From an uncultured Clostridium sp. (GTDB lineage: Bacteria; Bacillota; Clostridia; Clostridiales; Clostridiaceae): a DNA stretch of 64,000 nucleotides. Each line of letters begins with the position of its first letter. The first letter of the stretch is position 1. Below the pieces are notes generated by a model. The model saw only the letters and a program-made list of their open reading frames with translations. It was not told the DNA's origin and did no database searches. A program made the position numbers and the translations under genes. Below are positions 1 to 8,595 of this stretch, piece by piece. The stretch is from contig CAKVEW010000006.1 of assembly GCA_934746015.1 (NCBI GenBank), positions 69,869 through 133,868 on the forward strand, written 5' to 3'.

Positions 1-185
1 TATTGAACGTTAGCACCAATATCTCTATTAAGTTGCATACTTCTTGCAACTTTAAAAGGATTATCTGAAGGTCTCCTTATTTCTTTACCAGAAGTAAGCT
101 GATCATTTATCTTTTTCATATAATTTTGATTTCTACCAAGGTCTCTTAGAAAGCTTTTAGACATCATTTGATTTGTAATTCTCAT
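1..185 (-). CDS. flgL: Flagellar hook-associated protein 3 (FlgL), N-terminal part only
   Basis: The reverse strand from 185 encodes about 61 residues beginning MRITNQMMSKSFLRDL and then a QLTSGKEIRRPSDNPFK stretch, which is the typical FlgL/flagellin-like N-terminal helix. FlgL is the hook-filament junction protein that sits between FlgK and the flagellin filament. The gene runs off the left edge of the window, so this is a boundary cut and not a pseudogene. Its ATG lies 11 bases after the flgK stop codon, and an AGGAGG ribosome site overlaps the end of flgK, so it is co-transcribed with flgK. Confidence 0.93.
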   Translation of the reverse strand, partial: MRITNQMMSKSFLRDLGRNQNYMKKINDQLTSGKEIRRPSDNPFKVARSMQLNRDIGANVQ

Positions 186-196
186 TTACATTCCTC

Positions 197-2032
197 CTAT
201 CTCTTTAACCCATTTACTATTACATCAAGTAATTCGTCTACAGTTGCTATTATCTTTGCATTTGCATTATAAGCATGCTGGAACTGTACTAAATTCGCCA
301 TTTCTTCATCTAAATTAACACCTGAAACTGAAGCTCTAGTTTCTTCGATACTATATAATAAGTCTTCTTGATTAGTTACCATCCTCTTAGCTTCTTGTGC
401 TTGAACTCCAAGTCTATCTATAGTGTCTTTAAAATATGAATCCATTTTCATTCCTGATGTACTATTTTCAATTTTTAATCCATTATTGGAAAGTGTATTT
501 CCACCTTTAAATTTATCAAACATATCTTTCCTAGATATTACAGTTTCATTTATATCTTGAATTCTTATTAATGAATCTCTTAATTGAGCAATTGATAAAG
601 CTCTTGCTCCATCCCCATCTCCATCAATATTATTTTCATGTGTATATGCAAATAAATCATCGTGGGTTCTGGTTTTTATCTTCATTACATCTTCAAGAAT
701 TTCTGTATTCATGGAAATATTTTTTGCAGTTATTCCCTCTTCACCCATTAAGGTTTCATCTAAATTTGCCAGTAACCCATTTGTTCTATATTTAGCTATA
801 TTCTTGTTAACAAAGAAAGGTAAATAATCCTTATCTGCTCCTCCAGTATTATTTAAAGGATCTTCTATTCCACTATGGATAGCATTAACTGAAAAAGCTA
901 AAGATTTTGCTAATTTATTTAATTGATTCATGTAATCTTCAATATCCTTTTGTACAGAAACTAATCCACTTGTACTTCCTGTTTCTGGTTTGAACATCAT
1001 AAGTTCTGAATAACTTATAGTATCTCCATCTCTAATTGGATATCCATCACCTCTAGCTGCTTGTCCTGATTTATCTGCCCATATTATTCTATTATCCTGA
1101 ATTTCTTTAGCTTTTTCTGCTGTTATTCCAGACACCTTTAATGTTTGCTTATTATATTCACTGTCCATATTACCATTTTTATAATATGTAACTATATATG
1201 TTTTACCTGATAAATCATTTTTATCTTGTTCTACATTTGTTACATAAGAAAATCTTGCAACATCTCCATTTGGTCTTGAGTTTACTAGTAATGCCGCCTT
1301 CATACTTCCAGTCTCAGTAGGTTTAACATCTATTCCATTAAATTCTTTTTTATCTACTTGAATACCAAACTTATAACTTAACTCATCTAATAATAAATCT
1401 CTTTTATCCATTAAGTCATTAGGTGCATTTCCAGATACAGTAACACTTATTATTTCTTGATTTACCCTATCTAACTGTTCTAGAATACTATTTACTTCAG
1501 TAACTGTACTCTTTAACATATCTTGAGTATTACTTTGAAGATTTTCTAGTTTAGTGTAAGTAGCATTTAATGCATCTGCTAAAGCTGCTGATTGTTGTGC
1601 AACTACTGTTCTTGAATTTGAACTATTAGGTTGCTTTGAAAGCTCTTGAAATGCGTCAAAAAATTTGCCCATTAAAGTTGATAATCCTGTATCTGATGGT
1701 TCATTAAATACACTTTCAACTTCATATAAATAATTACTTCTCATATCATACTTTCCAAGTATTGAATTTTCATTTCTAACTTGATAATCTAAAAAGCTAT
1801 CCCTTACTCTTTCAATTGCTTGGATTTGAGCCCCCGTGCCAAGCTGTCCCGCTTGTACTGATGATCCCATAGATGTTCCCCCAAAAGGTCTACTAGTTTC
1901 TATTTTGGCTCTTTGTCTTGAATATCCAACTGTGTTAGAGTTAGCAATATTATGAGAAGTTACATCTATACTTTTCTGTTGTACATTCATTCCTCTTTTA
2001 GCTATATTAAATGTAGAAAATAATCCTGACAT
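197..2032 (-). CDS. flgK: Flagellar hook-associated protein 1 (FlgK)
   Basis: This 611-residue protein is FlgK, the first hook-filament junction protein, exported through the flagellar type III apparatus. The N-terminus (SGLFSTFNIAKRGMNVQQ, then the ANSNTVGYSRQR motif near residue 30) is the rod/hook-family helix. The C-terminus (SGVNLDEEMANLVQFQHAYNA, followed by a helix ending in NGLKR) is the matching coiled-coil segment. The middle is variable, as in the family, and the length is normal for Clostridium. It follows flgN by about 20 bases and precedes flgL, the usual late-flagellar order. It is likely transcribed from the sigma-28 promoter upstream of flgM. Confidence 0.96.
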   Translation of the reverse strand: MSGLFSTFNIAKRGMNVQQKSIDVTSHNIANSNTVGYSRQRAKIETSRPFGGTSMGSSVQAGQLGTGAQIQAIERVRDSFLDYQVRNENSILGKYDMRSNYLYEVESVFNEPSDTGLSTLMGKFFDAFQELSKQPNSSNSRTVVAQQSAALADALNATYTKLENLQSNTQDMLKSTVTEVNSILEQLDRVNQEIISVTVSGNAPNDLMDKRDLLLDELSYKFGIQVDKKEFNGIDVKPTETGSMKAALLVNSRPNGDVARFSYVTNVEQDKNDLSGKTYIVTYYKNGNMDSEYNKQTLKVSGITAEKAKEIQDNRIIWADKSGQAARGDGYPIRDGDTISYSELMMFKPETGSTSGLVSVQKDIEDYMNQLNKLAKSLAFSVNAIHSGIEDPLNNTGGADKDYLPFFVNKNIAKYRTNGLLANLDETLMGEEGITAKNISMNTEILEDVMKIKTRTHDDLFAYTHENNIDGDGDGARALSIAQLRDSLIRIQDINETVISRKDMFDKFKGGNTLSNNGLKIENSTSGMKMDSYFKDTIDRLGVQAQEAKRMVTNQEDLLYSIEETRASVSGVNLDEEMANLVQFQHAYNANAKIIATVDELLDVIVNGLKR

Positions 2033-2053
2033 AATCTTTCCTCCAATTTTTTA

Positions 2054-2464
2054 TTACCTTTTTACACTTCCATAAGAATTATAAGTGGCTACATCTTTCT
2101 TTGGATTTATCAAATTAAGTAACTTATTAGTAAAGCTTAATTGCTGCTTTATCAATAATTCATTTGTATCCTTCTGCAATATCATTTCATTTAATAATTT
2201 TTGAATACTTCTATATGAATTATCTAAATCATTACTATTTGAATTACTTATATAATCCCTTATTGAAGTATTTCCCAAGAATCTTCTCCTATTTACTTCA
2301 GATTCTGCAACTTCTTTATTCTTTACTCTTATTTCTTCTGCTACTGCTTCCATACCAAAAATATCTTTATCTAAAATTAGTTTATATTGTTTATCTAATA
2401 AAATTAATAGTTCTCTTAATTTTTCTTCTTCTAAAGTAAGAACTTCTTTTAAATTATTACTCAT
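2054..2464 (-). CDS. flgN: FlgN-family flagellar export chaperone
   Basis: This 136-residue, highly charged, predicted all-helical protein lies between flgM and flgK. FlgN proteins are cytoplasmic chaperones that bind the C-terminal helices of FlgK and FlgL and deliver them to the export gate. Sequence identity in the family is low, so the call rests on length, helical and coiled-coil character (LEEEKLRELLILLDKQYK near the start, KLLNEMILQKDTNELLIKQQ in the second half) and position next to its expected clients. The start codon is 2 bases past the flgM stop, so translation is probably coupled. Confidence 0.8.
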   Translation of the reverse strand: MSNNLKEVLTLEEEKLRELLILLDKQYKLILDKDIFGMEAVAEEIRVKNKEVAESEVNRRRFLGNTSIRDYISNSNSNDLDNSYRSIQKLLNEMILQKDTNELLIKQQLSFTNKLLNLINPKKDVATYNSYGSVKR

Positions 2465-2466
2465 TT

Positions 2467-2739
2467 CTACTTCTTACCTTTCATTTCTTCTAGAATCCCT
2501 CTTGCTATAAGCCTAGCATCATAAGAATATGTTCCATTAGAAATTTCATTTTTCACTTCCATAACTCTTTTTTTATTATTATAATTATTATCTATTGAAT
2601 AATCCTTTAAAGCTTTAGAAGCTTCTGATATCTCTATTCTGTCGTATACTTTTTCTTTTTCTATCTTATCCATTTTATTAGAAGTAACTTTGTTATAATA
2701 ATTAATTCCATTTGTATAATTAATTCCTTTTATATTCAT
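2467..2739 (-). CDS. flgM: Anti-sigma-28 factor FlgM
   Basis: This is a small protein of about 90 residues with the FlgM pattern: a disordered N-terminus, then DRIEISEASKAL and a C-terminal helical part with VKNEISNGTYSYDARLIARGILEEM. FlgM binds sigma-28 (SigD/FliA) and keeps late flagellar genes off until the hook is finished and FlgM is exported. The ATG at 2739 is preferred over one six codons upstream because a GGAGG site lies about 6 bases before it. It is the first gene of the flgM-flgN-flgK-flgL unit and sits directly behind a sigma-28-type promoter, which gives negative feedback on its own sigma factor. Confidence 0.92.
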   Translation of the reverse strand: MNIKGINYTNGINYYNKVTSNKMDKIEKEKVYDRIEISEASKALKDYSIDNNYNNKKRVMEVKNEISNGTYSYDARLIARGILEEMKGKK

Positions 2740-2769
2740 AATTTCCTCCAACAACATCTTATATCATAT

Positions 2770-2796
2770 TTATCGTTATTATAAAGTAAAAGTTTA
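2770..2796 (-). promoter_or_regulatory. Sigma-28 (SigD/FliA) promoter upstream of flgM
   Basis: Reading the minus strand, TAAACTTT is followed by exactly 11 bases and then AACGATAA. The known sigma-28 consensus is TAAAGTTT-N11-GCCGATAA. The key TAAA of the -35 and CGATAA of the -10 are all present, and the spacing is exact. The -10 ends about 31 bases before the flgM start codon. Confidence 0.8.
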
Positions 2797-2820
2797 GTTT
2801 TTAAATTAAAAAACACTCCA

Positions 2821-2847
2821 TAAAAATAGGAGCCGTCACCAGCTCCT
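2821..2847 (-). terminator. Rho-independent terminator in the fliY-flgM gap
   Basis: On the minus strand a hairpin with arms AGGAGC and GCTCCT is followed by a short T-rich run (ATTTTTA). It lies 3' of fliY and upstream of flgM, so it separates the fapA-fliY operon from the sigma-28 unit. The AT-rich tail on its 5' side resembles that of the terminator at 36646-36671. Confidence 0.6.
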
Positions 2848-2916
2848 TAATTAAAAATGTAAAATATAGATTTATTGATGTAATTCAAAACTAATTACTA
2901 AAAATATATATTTTTT

Positions 2917-2978
2917 AGAAACTCCTATCTGAGTTTCTTCATTAATTTTTCATTTTTTCATTATTCATTTTACATTGT
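2917..2978 (-). repeat. Dispersed hairpin-plus-tail repeat, copy D
   Basis: A hairpin with arms AGAAACTC and GAGTTTCT is joined to an AT-rich tail that reads on the minus strand as a series of AATGAA/AATTAATGAA units. The same arrangement recurs near 44981-45046 and 47610-47680. It lies just downstream of fliY. I see no open reading frame in it. Confidence 0.55.
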
Positions 2979-3003
2979 GCCATAGCACACAACCTATGTA
3001 TTA

Positions 3004-4146
3004 CTATCTTAAAGATTTAATTCTTTCTACTCCACTAACAATACTTGTTATCCTAACTCCAAAGTTCTCATCTACTACTACTACTTCGCCATAAGCTATT
3101 TTTTTGCCATTTACAAGTATTTCTACTGGTTCCTCTGCCAATTTATCTAATTCTATTAATGACCCTGTACTTAAATTTAAAATATCCTTTATGCTCTTTT
3201 TAGTTCTTCCAAGCACTACTGAAACATCTAAAGGAACATCTAATATTAAATCTATATTTCTATGAGATTCTCCTATCCTGCCTTGAGTTAAAGAATCAAA
3301 GCTAGCATCATGTACTTCAATAGGCTTTTCTTTTATAGAATGTTCTTCTATATTTTCTTTATATGTTGAAGTTATTGCTGCTTCATTATATCCTGAGTTA
3401 AGAGTCTTTGAAGCAGTTTCATTTTCTGTTAATATAGCATTATTACTTTCTACTTTAACATCCACTATAGCTTCCTCCTTTTCATCTATTCCTTCTCCCA
3501 TCATAATAGAAACTATTTTTTTAGCTGTTTCTAAAGGTAAGATTTGCATCATATTAGATTGAAGTAAACCTTCTATTGTTAAATCAAAGCAAATTTCAAT
3601 AATTTCCTTCTCCTCTGGAATAGCTTCAGATATTTTTTCATTTATTTCTTTCCATATCTTTGATTTTGGAGGAGAAATATTTACTTCTCTATCAAACATT
3701 GTTGCCATTGAAGTAGCTGCAGAGCCTATCATTTGATTCATTGCTTCTTGAACAGCACTTACTTCTATTTCAGACAATTCTGTTGTAGATACTTTTCCAT
3801 CTCCCCCCATCATAAGATTTGCAATTACAGCAGCATCAGTAGTCTGCATAATTAAGAGATTTCTTCCTGTAATACCTGAAACATATTCTACATCTAATAT
3901 TATGTTAGGGTATTTAAAACCTTCTTTTATATTTTTCAAAGTAGTTATTGTAACTTTAGGTGTTGTGATATTTACTTGCTTGTTTATAAGCTGATATAGG
4001 GCTGTAGATGCTGACCCCATAGAAATATTACCTATTTCCCCTAGTAAATCCTTTTCTATTTCAGTTATTGTTTCTATACTAGTATCTTCCCCTGTTCCTT
4101 TTAATAATGAATCTATTTCTTCTTGAGATAAAAAACTACTACTCAT
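3004..4146 (-). CDS. fliY: Flagellar switch protein/CheY-P phosphatase FliY
   Basis: FliY is the Gram-positive switch component that combines an N-terminal CheY-binding peptide, a CheC-like phosphatase region and a C-terminal FliN/SpoA domain. The N-terminus has LSQEEIDSLLKG, matching the one in FliM. Two CheC-type helices are visible (DLLGEIGNISMGSASTAL, then SAVQEAMNQMIGSAATSM). The last 90 or so residues (LDVPLDVSVVLGRTKKSIKDIL, GEVVVVDENFGVRI) are the FliN domain of the C-ring. The ATG at 4146 overlaps the fliM stop. An in-frame TTG at 4152 with an AAGGA site 5 bases upstream is an alternative start. Confidence 0.95.
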   Translation of the reverse strand: MSSSFLSQEEIDSLLKGTGEDTSIETITEIEKDLLGEIGNISMGSASTALYQLINKQVNITTPKVTITTLKNIKEGFKYPNIILDVEYVSGITGRNLLIMQTTDAAVIANLMMGGDGKVSTTELSEIEVSAVQEAMNQMIGSAATSMATMFDREVNISPPKSKIWKEINEKISEAIPEEKEIIEICFDLTIEGLLQSNMMQILPLETAKKIVSIMMGEGIDEKEEAIVDVKVESNNAILTENETASKTLNSGYNEAAITSTYKENIEEHSIKEKPIEVHDASFDSLTQGRIGESHRNIDLILDVPLDVSVVLGRTKKSIKDILNLSTGSLIELDKLAEEPVEILVNGKKIAYGEVVVVDENFGVRITSIVSGVERIKSLR

Positions 4147-5134
4147 TCTCAATCACATCCTTATATAAAATATCTAAAATTTCAACTCCCATATTCTTTC
4201 CTATAGATCCAGGTTTTCCTATAAAGCACTCATTTTCTTCTACAAATACCTTAACTGGATTACTGCATTGAGAATCTAATACTAAAACATCTCCCTTAAC
4301 AAGCTTTAAAAAGTTATCTATTGTTATTTCTGTTTTACCAAGCTCTACATGCATATTTACTTCTACAGGGTCTATTCCTTTTTTAAGTTTTAATTGTGCC
4401 TCATCTTTAAGCTCATCATCATCAGTTTTAAACCAATATTGAACAACAAGCTTATCTAATATTTTCTCAACGCTCAAATAAGGAATACACAAATTCATAT
4501 ATGTTGTGCTTTTCCCTAATTCTACTAAAAAGCTAAGTAAAGCAACTGGTTCATTAGGTGCTAAAGTTTGATTTGCTGATGGATTAGTTTCTAATAGTTC
4601 AAATTCTGGTTTCACATCTAATATTCCATCCCAAGCAAGCACCATGGATTTTATCATTTCTGTGGTTATATTTGATAATATATTTTTTTCTATTTCTGAG
4701 AATTCCTTTGATTTCTCATACCTTTGTCCTGTCCCACCTAAAAGTATATCTAATATTTGAAATGAAAACTGTGGATTCATTTCAAGCAAAAGATTTCCTT
4801 GAAGTGGATTCATTTTAAATATTGTTATTATAGTAGGATTAGGAATAGAGTGAACAAACTCCTCATATGTAATTTGTTCCACACTTTGAATCTCAATTTT
4901 CACATGTTTTCTAAGTTGTCCTGAAAGATAGTTACTTACTATCCTTGCAAATGAATCATGAACCATTTCTAGGGTTCTTATATGATCCTTAGAAAACTTT
5001 TGTGGACTTCTAAAATCATATTTCTTAATTTTATGCTTATTTTCTTTATCTTTTAACTGCTCTGGCTCAACATCTCCTGTAGATAAGGCAGAAAGAAGAG
5101 CATCTATTTCACTTTGACTAAGTACCTCTGCCAT
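4139..5134 (-). CDS. fliM: Flagellar motor switch protein FliM
   Basis: This 331-residue FliM is the C-ring component that receives CheY-P. The N-terminal CheY-binding peptide (LSQSEIDALLSAL), the central CheC-like domain (FSEIEKNILSNITTEMIKSM) and the C-terminal SpoA domain (VNMHVELGKTEITIDNFLKLVKGDVL) are all present in the normal order. It follows cheW by about 16 bases and overlaps the start of fliY, so it is part of the long chemotaxis/switch operon. Confidence 0.97.
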   Translation of the reverse strand: MAEVLSQSEIDALLSALSTGDVEPEQLKDKENKHKIKKYDFRSPQKFSKDHIRTLEMVHDSFARIVSNYLSGQLRKHVKIEIQSVEQITYEEFVHSIPNPTIITIFKMNPLQGNLLLEMNPQFSFQILDILLGGTGQRYEKSKEFSEIEKNILSNITTEMIKSMVLAWDGILDVKPEFELLETNPSANQTLAPNEPVALLSFLVELGKSTTYMNLCIPYLSVEKILDKLVVQYWFKTDDDELKDEAQLKLKKGIDPVEVNMHVELGKTEITIDNFLKLVKGDVLVLDSQCSNPVKVFVEENECFIGKPGSIGKNMGVEILDILYKDVIENE

Positions 5135-5150
5135 TTCTATACCTCACTTT

Positions 5151-5549
5151 TCATTGATTAAGTAATTTTTCTATATTTATTACAGTTAACAATTTATCTT
5201 CTAAATGGATTATTCCTTTTATATTAGCTTCGCCATTATGAGTTTCTAGCTTTTGAAGCTTATTTTCTTCAATATCTATAACCTCTTCTACTTCATCTAC
5301 AGTCACACCTAATTCTTCATCATCAACTTTAAGTATAATAATATTATTTTGTTTTTTATCTGATTTAATATTAAGTAATAAATTTAAATCAACTAATGAT
5401 TTTATACTTCCTCTTAAATTAATTAACCCCTTTATATAATTAGGAGATTTTGGAACCTTAGTAATAATCATCATATCATTAATACTTAAAACTTTATCAG
5501 CTTCAACTGCAAAATGTTCTTCTCCTAATTTAAATATTACAAATTGCAT
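5151..5549 (-). CDS. cheW: Chemotaxis coupling protein CheW (first of two in the operon)
   Basis: This 132-residue single-domain CheW couples CheA kinase to chemoreceptors in the polar arrays. The opening (FVIFKLGEEHFAVEADKVLSI), the INLRG segment in the middle (YIKGLINLRGSIKSLVDLN) and VDEVEEVIDIEE are diagnostic. It lies between cheY and fliM. A second cheW lies at 10473-10919; the two proteins are clearly diverged, so they may serve different receptors or arrays (inference). Confidence 0.93.
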   Translation of the reverse strand: MQFVIFKLGEEHFAVEADKVLSINDMMIITKVPKSPNYIKGLINLRGSIKSLVDLNLLLNIKSDKKQNNIIILKVDDEELGVTVDEVEEVIDIEENKLQKLETHNGEANIKGIIHLEDKLLTVINIEKLLNQ

Positions 5550-5571
5550 TCAATCTGCCTCCTACCTTTAT

Positions 5572-5931
5572 TTAACCAACAACCTTTCTAATAGCTTCTA
5601 AAACTCTATCTGCTTGGAAAGGTTTTACAATAAAATCCTTTGCCCCTGATTTAATAGCATCCATAACCATAGATTGTTGTCCCATAGCAGAACACATAAT
5701 AATTTTTGCATTTGCATCAAAAGTTCTTATTTCTTTTACAGCTTCGATTCCATCCATATCTGGCATAGTTATATCCATAGTTACAACATCTGGTCTTTCT
5801 TTTTTATATAAGTTCACCGCTTCTATTCCATTACTAGCTTCTCCTACTACTTCAAAACCATTTTTTTGTAGTATATCCTTTATCATCATTCTCATAAAAG
5901 CAGCATCATCAACTATTAAAACTTTTTTCAT
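5572..5931 (-). CDS. cheY: Chemotaxis response regulator CheY
   Basis: This 119-residue stand-alone receiver domain has the acidic pocket D8/D9, the phospho-acceptor D53 in TMDITMPDMDG, a Ser/Thr-position residue in CSAMG and the conserved K103 in FIVKPF. CheY-P binds FliM and FliY at the switch to set flagellar rotation. The neighbours cheC and fliY encode its phosphatases. No output domain is present, as expected for CheY. Confidence 0.96.
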   Translation of the reverse strand: MKKVLIVDDAAFMRMMIKDILQKNGFEVVGEASNGIEAVNLYKKERPDVVTMDITMPDMDGIEAVKEIRTFDANAKIIMCSAMGQQSMVMDAIKSGAKDFIVKPFQADRVLEAIRKVVG

Positions 5932-5946
5932 TTTAAAACCTCCAAC

Positions 5947-6546
5947 CTATTCTATTCCTAGTGACTCTAATATTTTTTCTAATGATCCTGGGGAAGGAAC
6001 AAAATAAAAATGTCCTTCAATATTATTTTCTTCTTCTCCCAGGAATAAAGTTTCTATATCTAAAACATATTCTTGATATTGTCCTGTTTCTACAAATGTA
6101 GATACAAGTATAGCACTTATCATATCATTTACTACTGCTGGCACTGATGCTGTTGCTTTTAGACCAGTAAAGTCAGCAATAGAATTCATAAATGAAGATG
6201 CTATAATATTACCCATCTCTCCTATTACGGAAAATCCCATTTCAGTTAAGTTATCTTCTTGTACTAATGTCATCTTTGATATTATATTGAGTGCAACTTT
6301 TTCCTCGAAAACATATAACACACTCCCCCCTATATCATCTAAAATTTTTACTAGTACTGCTACTACTTCATTTTCTTTATAACTATCAAATAGTTCATCA
6401 AATGCTATTAAATTCATATTTGGCACTGACATATCTATTTTTGTTCCAAGAAGAATTGATAATGAAGTTGCTGCATTTCCTGCTCCTATATTAGAAACTT
6501 CTTTTAACGCATCCAATTGAAATGGGTTTAAATTTTGGTAATCCAT
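5947..6546 (-). CDS. cheC: CheY-P phosphatase CheC
   Basis: This 199-residue CheC has both active-site helices: DALKEVSNIGAGNAATSLS near residue 12 and IGEMGNIIASSFMNSI in the second half. CheC removes phosphate from CheY and, in Bacillus, also sequesters CheD. Both partner genes are in this operon. It lies 14 bases after cheA and 15 before cheY. Confidence 0.95.
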   Translation of the reverse strand: MDYQNLNPFQLDALKEVSNIGAGNAATSLSILLGTKIDMSVPNMNLIAFDELFDSYKENEVVAVLVKILDDIGGSVLYVFEEKVALNIISKMTLVQEDNLTEMGFSVIGEMGNIIASSFMNSIADFTGLKATASVPAVVNDMISAILVSTFVETGQYQEYVLDIETLFLGEEENNIEGHFYFVPSPGSLEKILESLGIE

Positions 6547-6560
6547 AAAATCCTTCCCTT

Positions 6561-8582
6561 CTATATTAATGCTGCAACATCAAGTATTAATGTTACTAAT
6601 CCATTACCTAAAATAGTAGCTCCAATATATTCTTTTAAGAACTTTAATGATTTACCTAAAGGTTTTATTACTATTTCTTGTTGTCCAAATAAGGAATCAA
6701 CTAGTAATCCTACTGTCCTCTCTCCTACTTTGACTATAATAATAAACTTTTTATTACTATCTTTACTTTCAATGTTTAGTCTCTCATTTAGCCTAATTAA
6801 AGGTATAACGTTATCTCTATAAATTATAACTTCCTCACCATTAGTCTTTTTCACCATTTCTTCTTTATAATCTATAACTCTATCTATAAATCCTAATGAA
6901 ATAGCTAATGTTTCATCTCCTATCTTAACTAATAAAGCTTGAATTATTTGAAGTGTAAGCGGTAATTTAATGATAAAACTTGTTCCCTTTCCTTCATTAC
7001 TTACTACATCAACAGTACCTCCAAGGGATGAAATTTTACTTTTCACCACATCCATCCCAACGCCTCTTCCTGATATATCTGTAACTACTTTATTGGTACT
7101 AAAGCCTTGAGCAAATATAAGATTTCTTATGTCACTCTCACTTAATCCCTCTGTACTTATTCCAACTTCTTCTGCTTTTTCTTTTACTTTAGCAAGATTT
7201 ATTCCAGCTCCATCATCACTTACTTTAATTAATGCTTTAGTTCCTTCTTGATAAGCTACAAGTTTAATTGTTCCAACAGGATCTTTGCCATTTTTTATTC
7301 TTTCTTCCTTGCTTTCGATACCATGATCTGCTGCATTTCTTAAAAGATGAATTAATGGTTCCCCTATTTCATCAATAACAGTCCTATCTAACTCTGTTTC
7401 TGAACCTTCTATTACGAAATTAATTTCCTTTTTAAGTTCCACAGATAGATCTCTAATCATTCTAGGAAATCTATTAAATACTACTTCTAATGACAGCATT
7501 CTTATTTTCATAACTAGATCTTGTAGGTCAGAAGTTGTCCTTTCTACTTGCTCTAGTGTTTCTATTAATTCTTGAGATTTATCGTCAATAACTATTTGTT
7601 CTAATCTAGTTCTATAAATTACTAGTTCAGATACCATATTCATAAGTTTATCGATTCTTTGTAAATCAACTCTTACTGATTGGTGAGTTCTTTTTGAAGC
7701 ATTATTATTTTCCTTTTTAATATCTTTTGCTTCAATTATTTTGCTATCTACTTGCACATTTTTAACTATGTCTTTTACTTCATTTATAACTTCTTTATTA
7801 CTTATTAGAGATTCATAGTGATCATCTACTTCAACATAAGAAATTTCCACTCTATAAACCTCTGAAATATTACTAATTAAAGTTTCTATTTCTTCTTTAG
7901 ACTTTTTTGTTAATAACACAAAAATTAATTCTGTATCAAATTGCTCATTCTCAATATCCTCTGTAGATGGAAAGGATTTAATTATTTCGCCTTGCCCTTC
8001 TAGCTCTTGTACTATTAAAAAGGCTCTGGCTGATTTTAACAAAGTATCTTCTCTTAAATAAATTTTTATACTGATTCCATTATATTCATTTTTTCTAGCT
8101 TGTTTAATAACTGATATATCATATTCATTTAAAGGAACATTTATTGCGTTTTTAATTTCATTAATATCATCATTTACTACATTATCTACATCTTCTATCT
8201 CATCTATTTTAGCTACTTTTTCTAATTCTTTAATAATATTTGAATACTCTGTTTCCTTGTCATTTCCTTCTTCTATGTTGCTTACCATTCTTTCTAAAGT
8301 ATCAAGACAATCAAATAATATAGTAACAACATTTCTAGTTACTTTGAGCTTTCCTTCTCTAAATTCTGATAAAACATCTTCCATTTTATGAGTAAGTTCA
8401 GCTATATTATTAAATCCCATAGTTGCAGCCATTCCCTTAATGGTATGAGCCACTCTAAATATTTCATTTAGCTTATCTATATCATTCGGTTCTTGTTCTA
8501 AATCTAACAATGATTCATTTAATGTTTGCAAGTTTTCCATTGATTCTTCCAAAAACATAGCCATATATTGAGATACATCCAT
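6561..8582 (-). CDS. cheA: Chemotaxis histidine kinase CheA
   Basis: This protein of about 673 residues has the full CheA order. The P1 HPt domain carries the phosphorylated His in VAHTIKGMAATMGF (about H46). A CheY/CheB-binding P2 region follows, then the P3 dimer helices. The P4 ATPase has N, G1 and G2 boxes (LLRNAADHGIE, DDGAGI, GRGVGMDVVK). The P5 CheW-like domain starts at about QALLVKIGDETLAIS. The ATG at 8582 is preferred to a GTG three codons upstream because AAGGGG lies 8 bases before it. It is the central kinase of the operon. Confidence 0.97.
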   Translation of the reverse strand: MDVSQYMAMFLEESMENLQTLNESLLDLEQEPNDIDKLNEIFRVAHTIKGMAATMGFNNIAELTHKMEDVLSEFREGKLKVTRNVVTILFDCLDTLERMVSNIEEGNDKETEYSNIIKELEKVAKIDEIEDVDNVVNDDINEIKNAINVPLNEYDISVIKQARKNEYNGISIKIYLREDTLLKSARAFLIVQELEGQGEIIKSFPSTEDIENEQFDTELIFVLLTKKSKEEIETLISNISEVYRVEISYVEVDDHYESLISNKEVINEVKDIVKNVQVDSKIIEAKDIKKENNNASKRTHQSVRVDLQRIDKLMNMVSELVIYRTRLEQIVIDDKSQELIETLEQVERTTSDLQDLVMKIRMLSLEVVFNRFPRMIRDLSVELKKEINFVIEGSETELDRTVIDEIGEPLIHLLRNAADHGIESKEERIKNGKDPVGTIKLVAYQEGTKALIKVSDDGAGINLAKVKEKAEEVGISTEGLSESDIRNLIFAQGFSTNKVVTDISGRGVGMDVVKSKISSLGGTVDVVSNEGKGTSFIIKLPLTLQIIQALLVKIGDETLAISLGFIDRVIDYKEEMVKKTNGEEVIIYRDNVIPLIRLNERLNIESKDSNKKFIIIVKVGERTVGLLVDSLFGQQEIVIKPLGKSLKFLKEYIGATILGNGLVTLILDVAALI

Positions 8583-8595
8583 ATTTCCCACCCCT

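Noticed and set aside
1..185. Truncated flgL as a pseudogene
   Set aside because: The frame is intact up to the window edge, so it is simply cut by the boundary.
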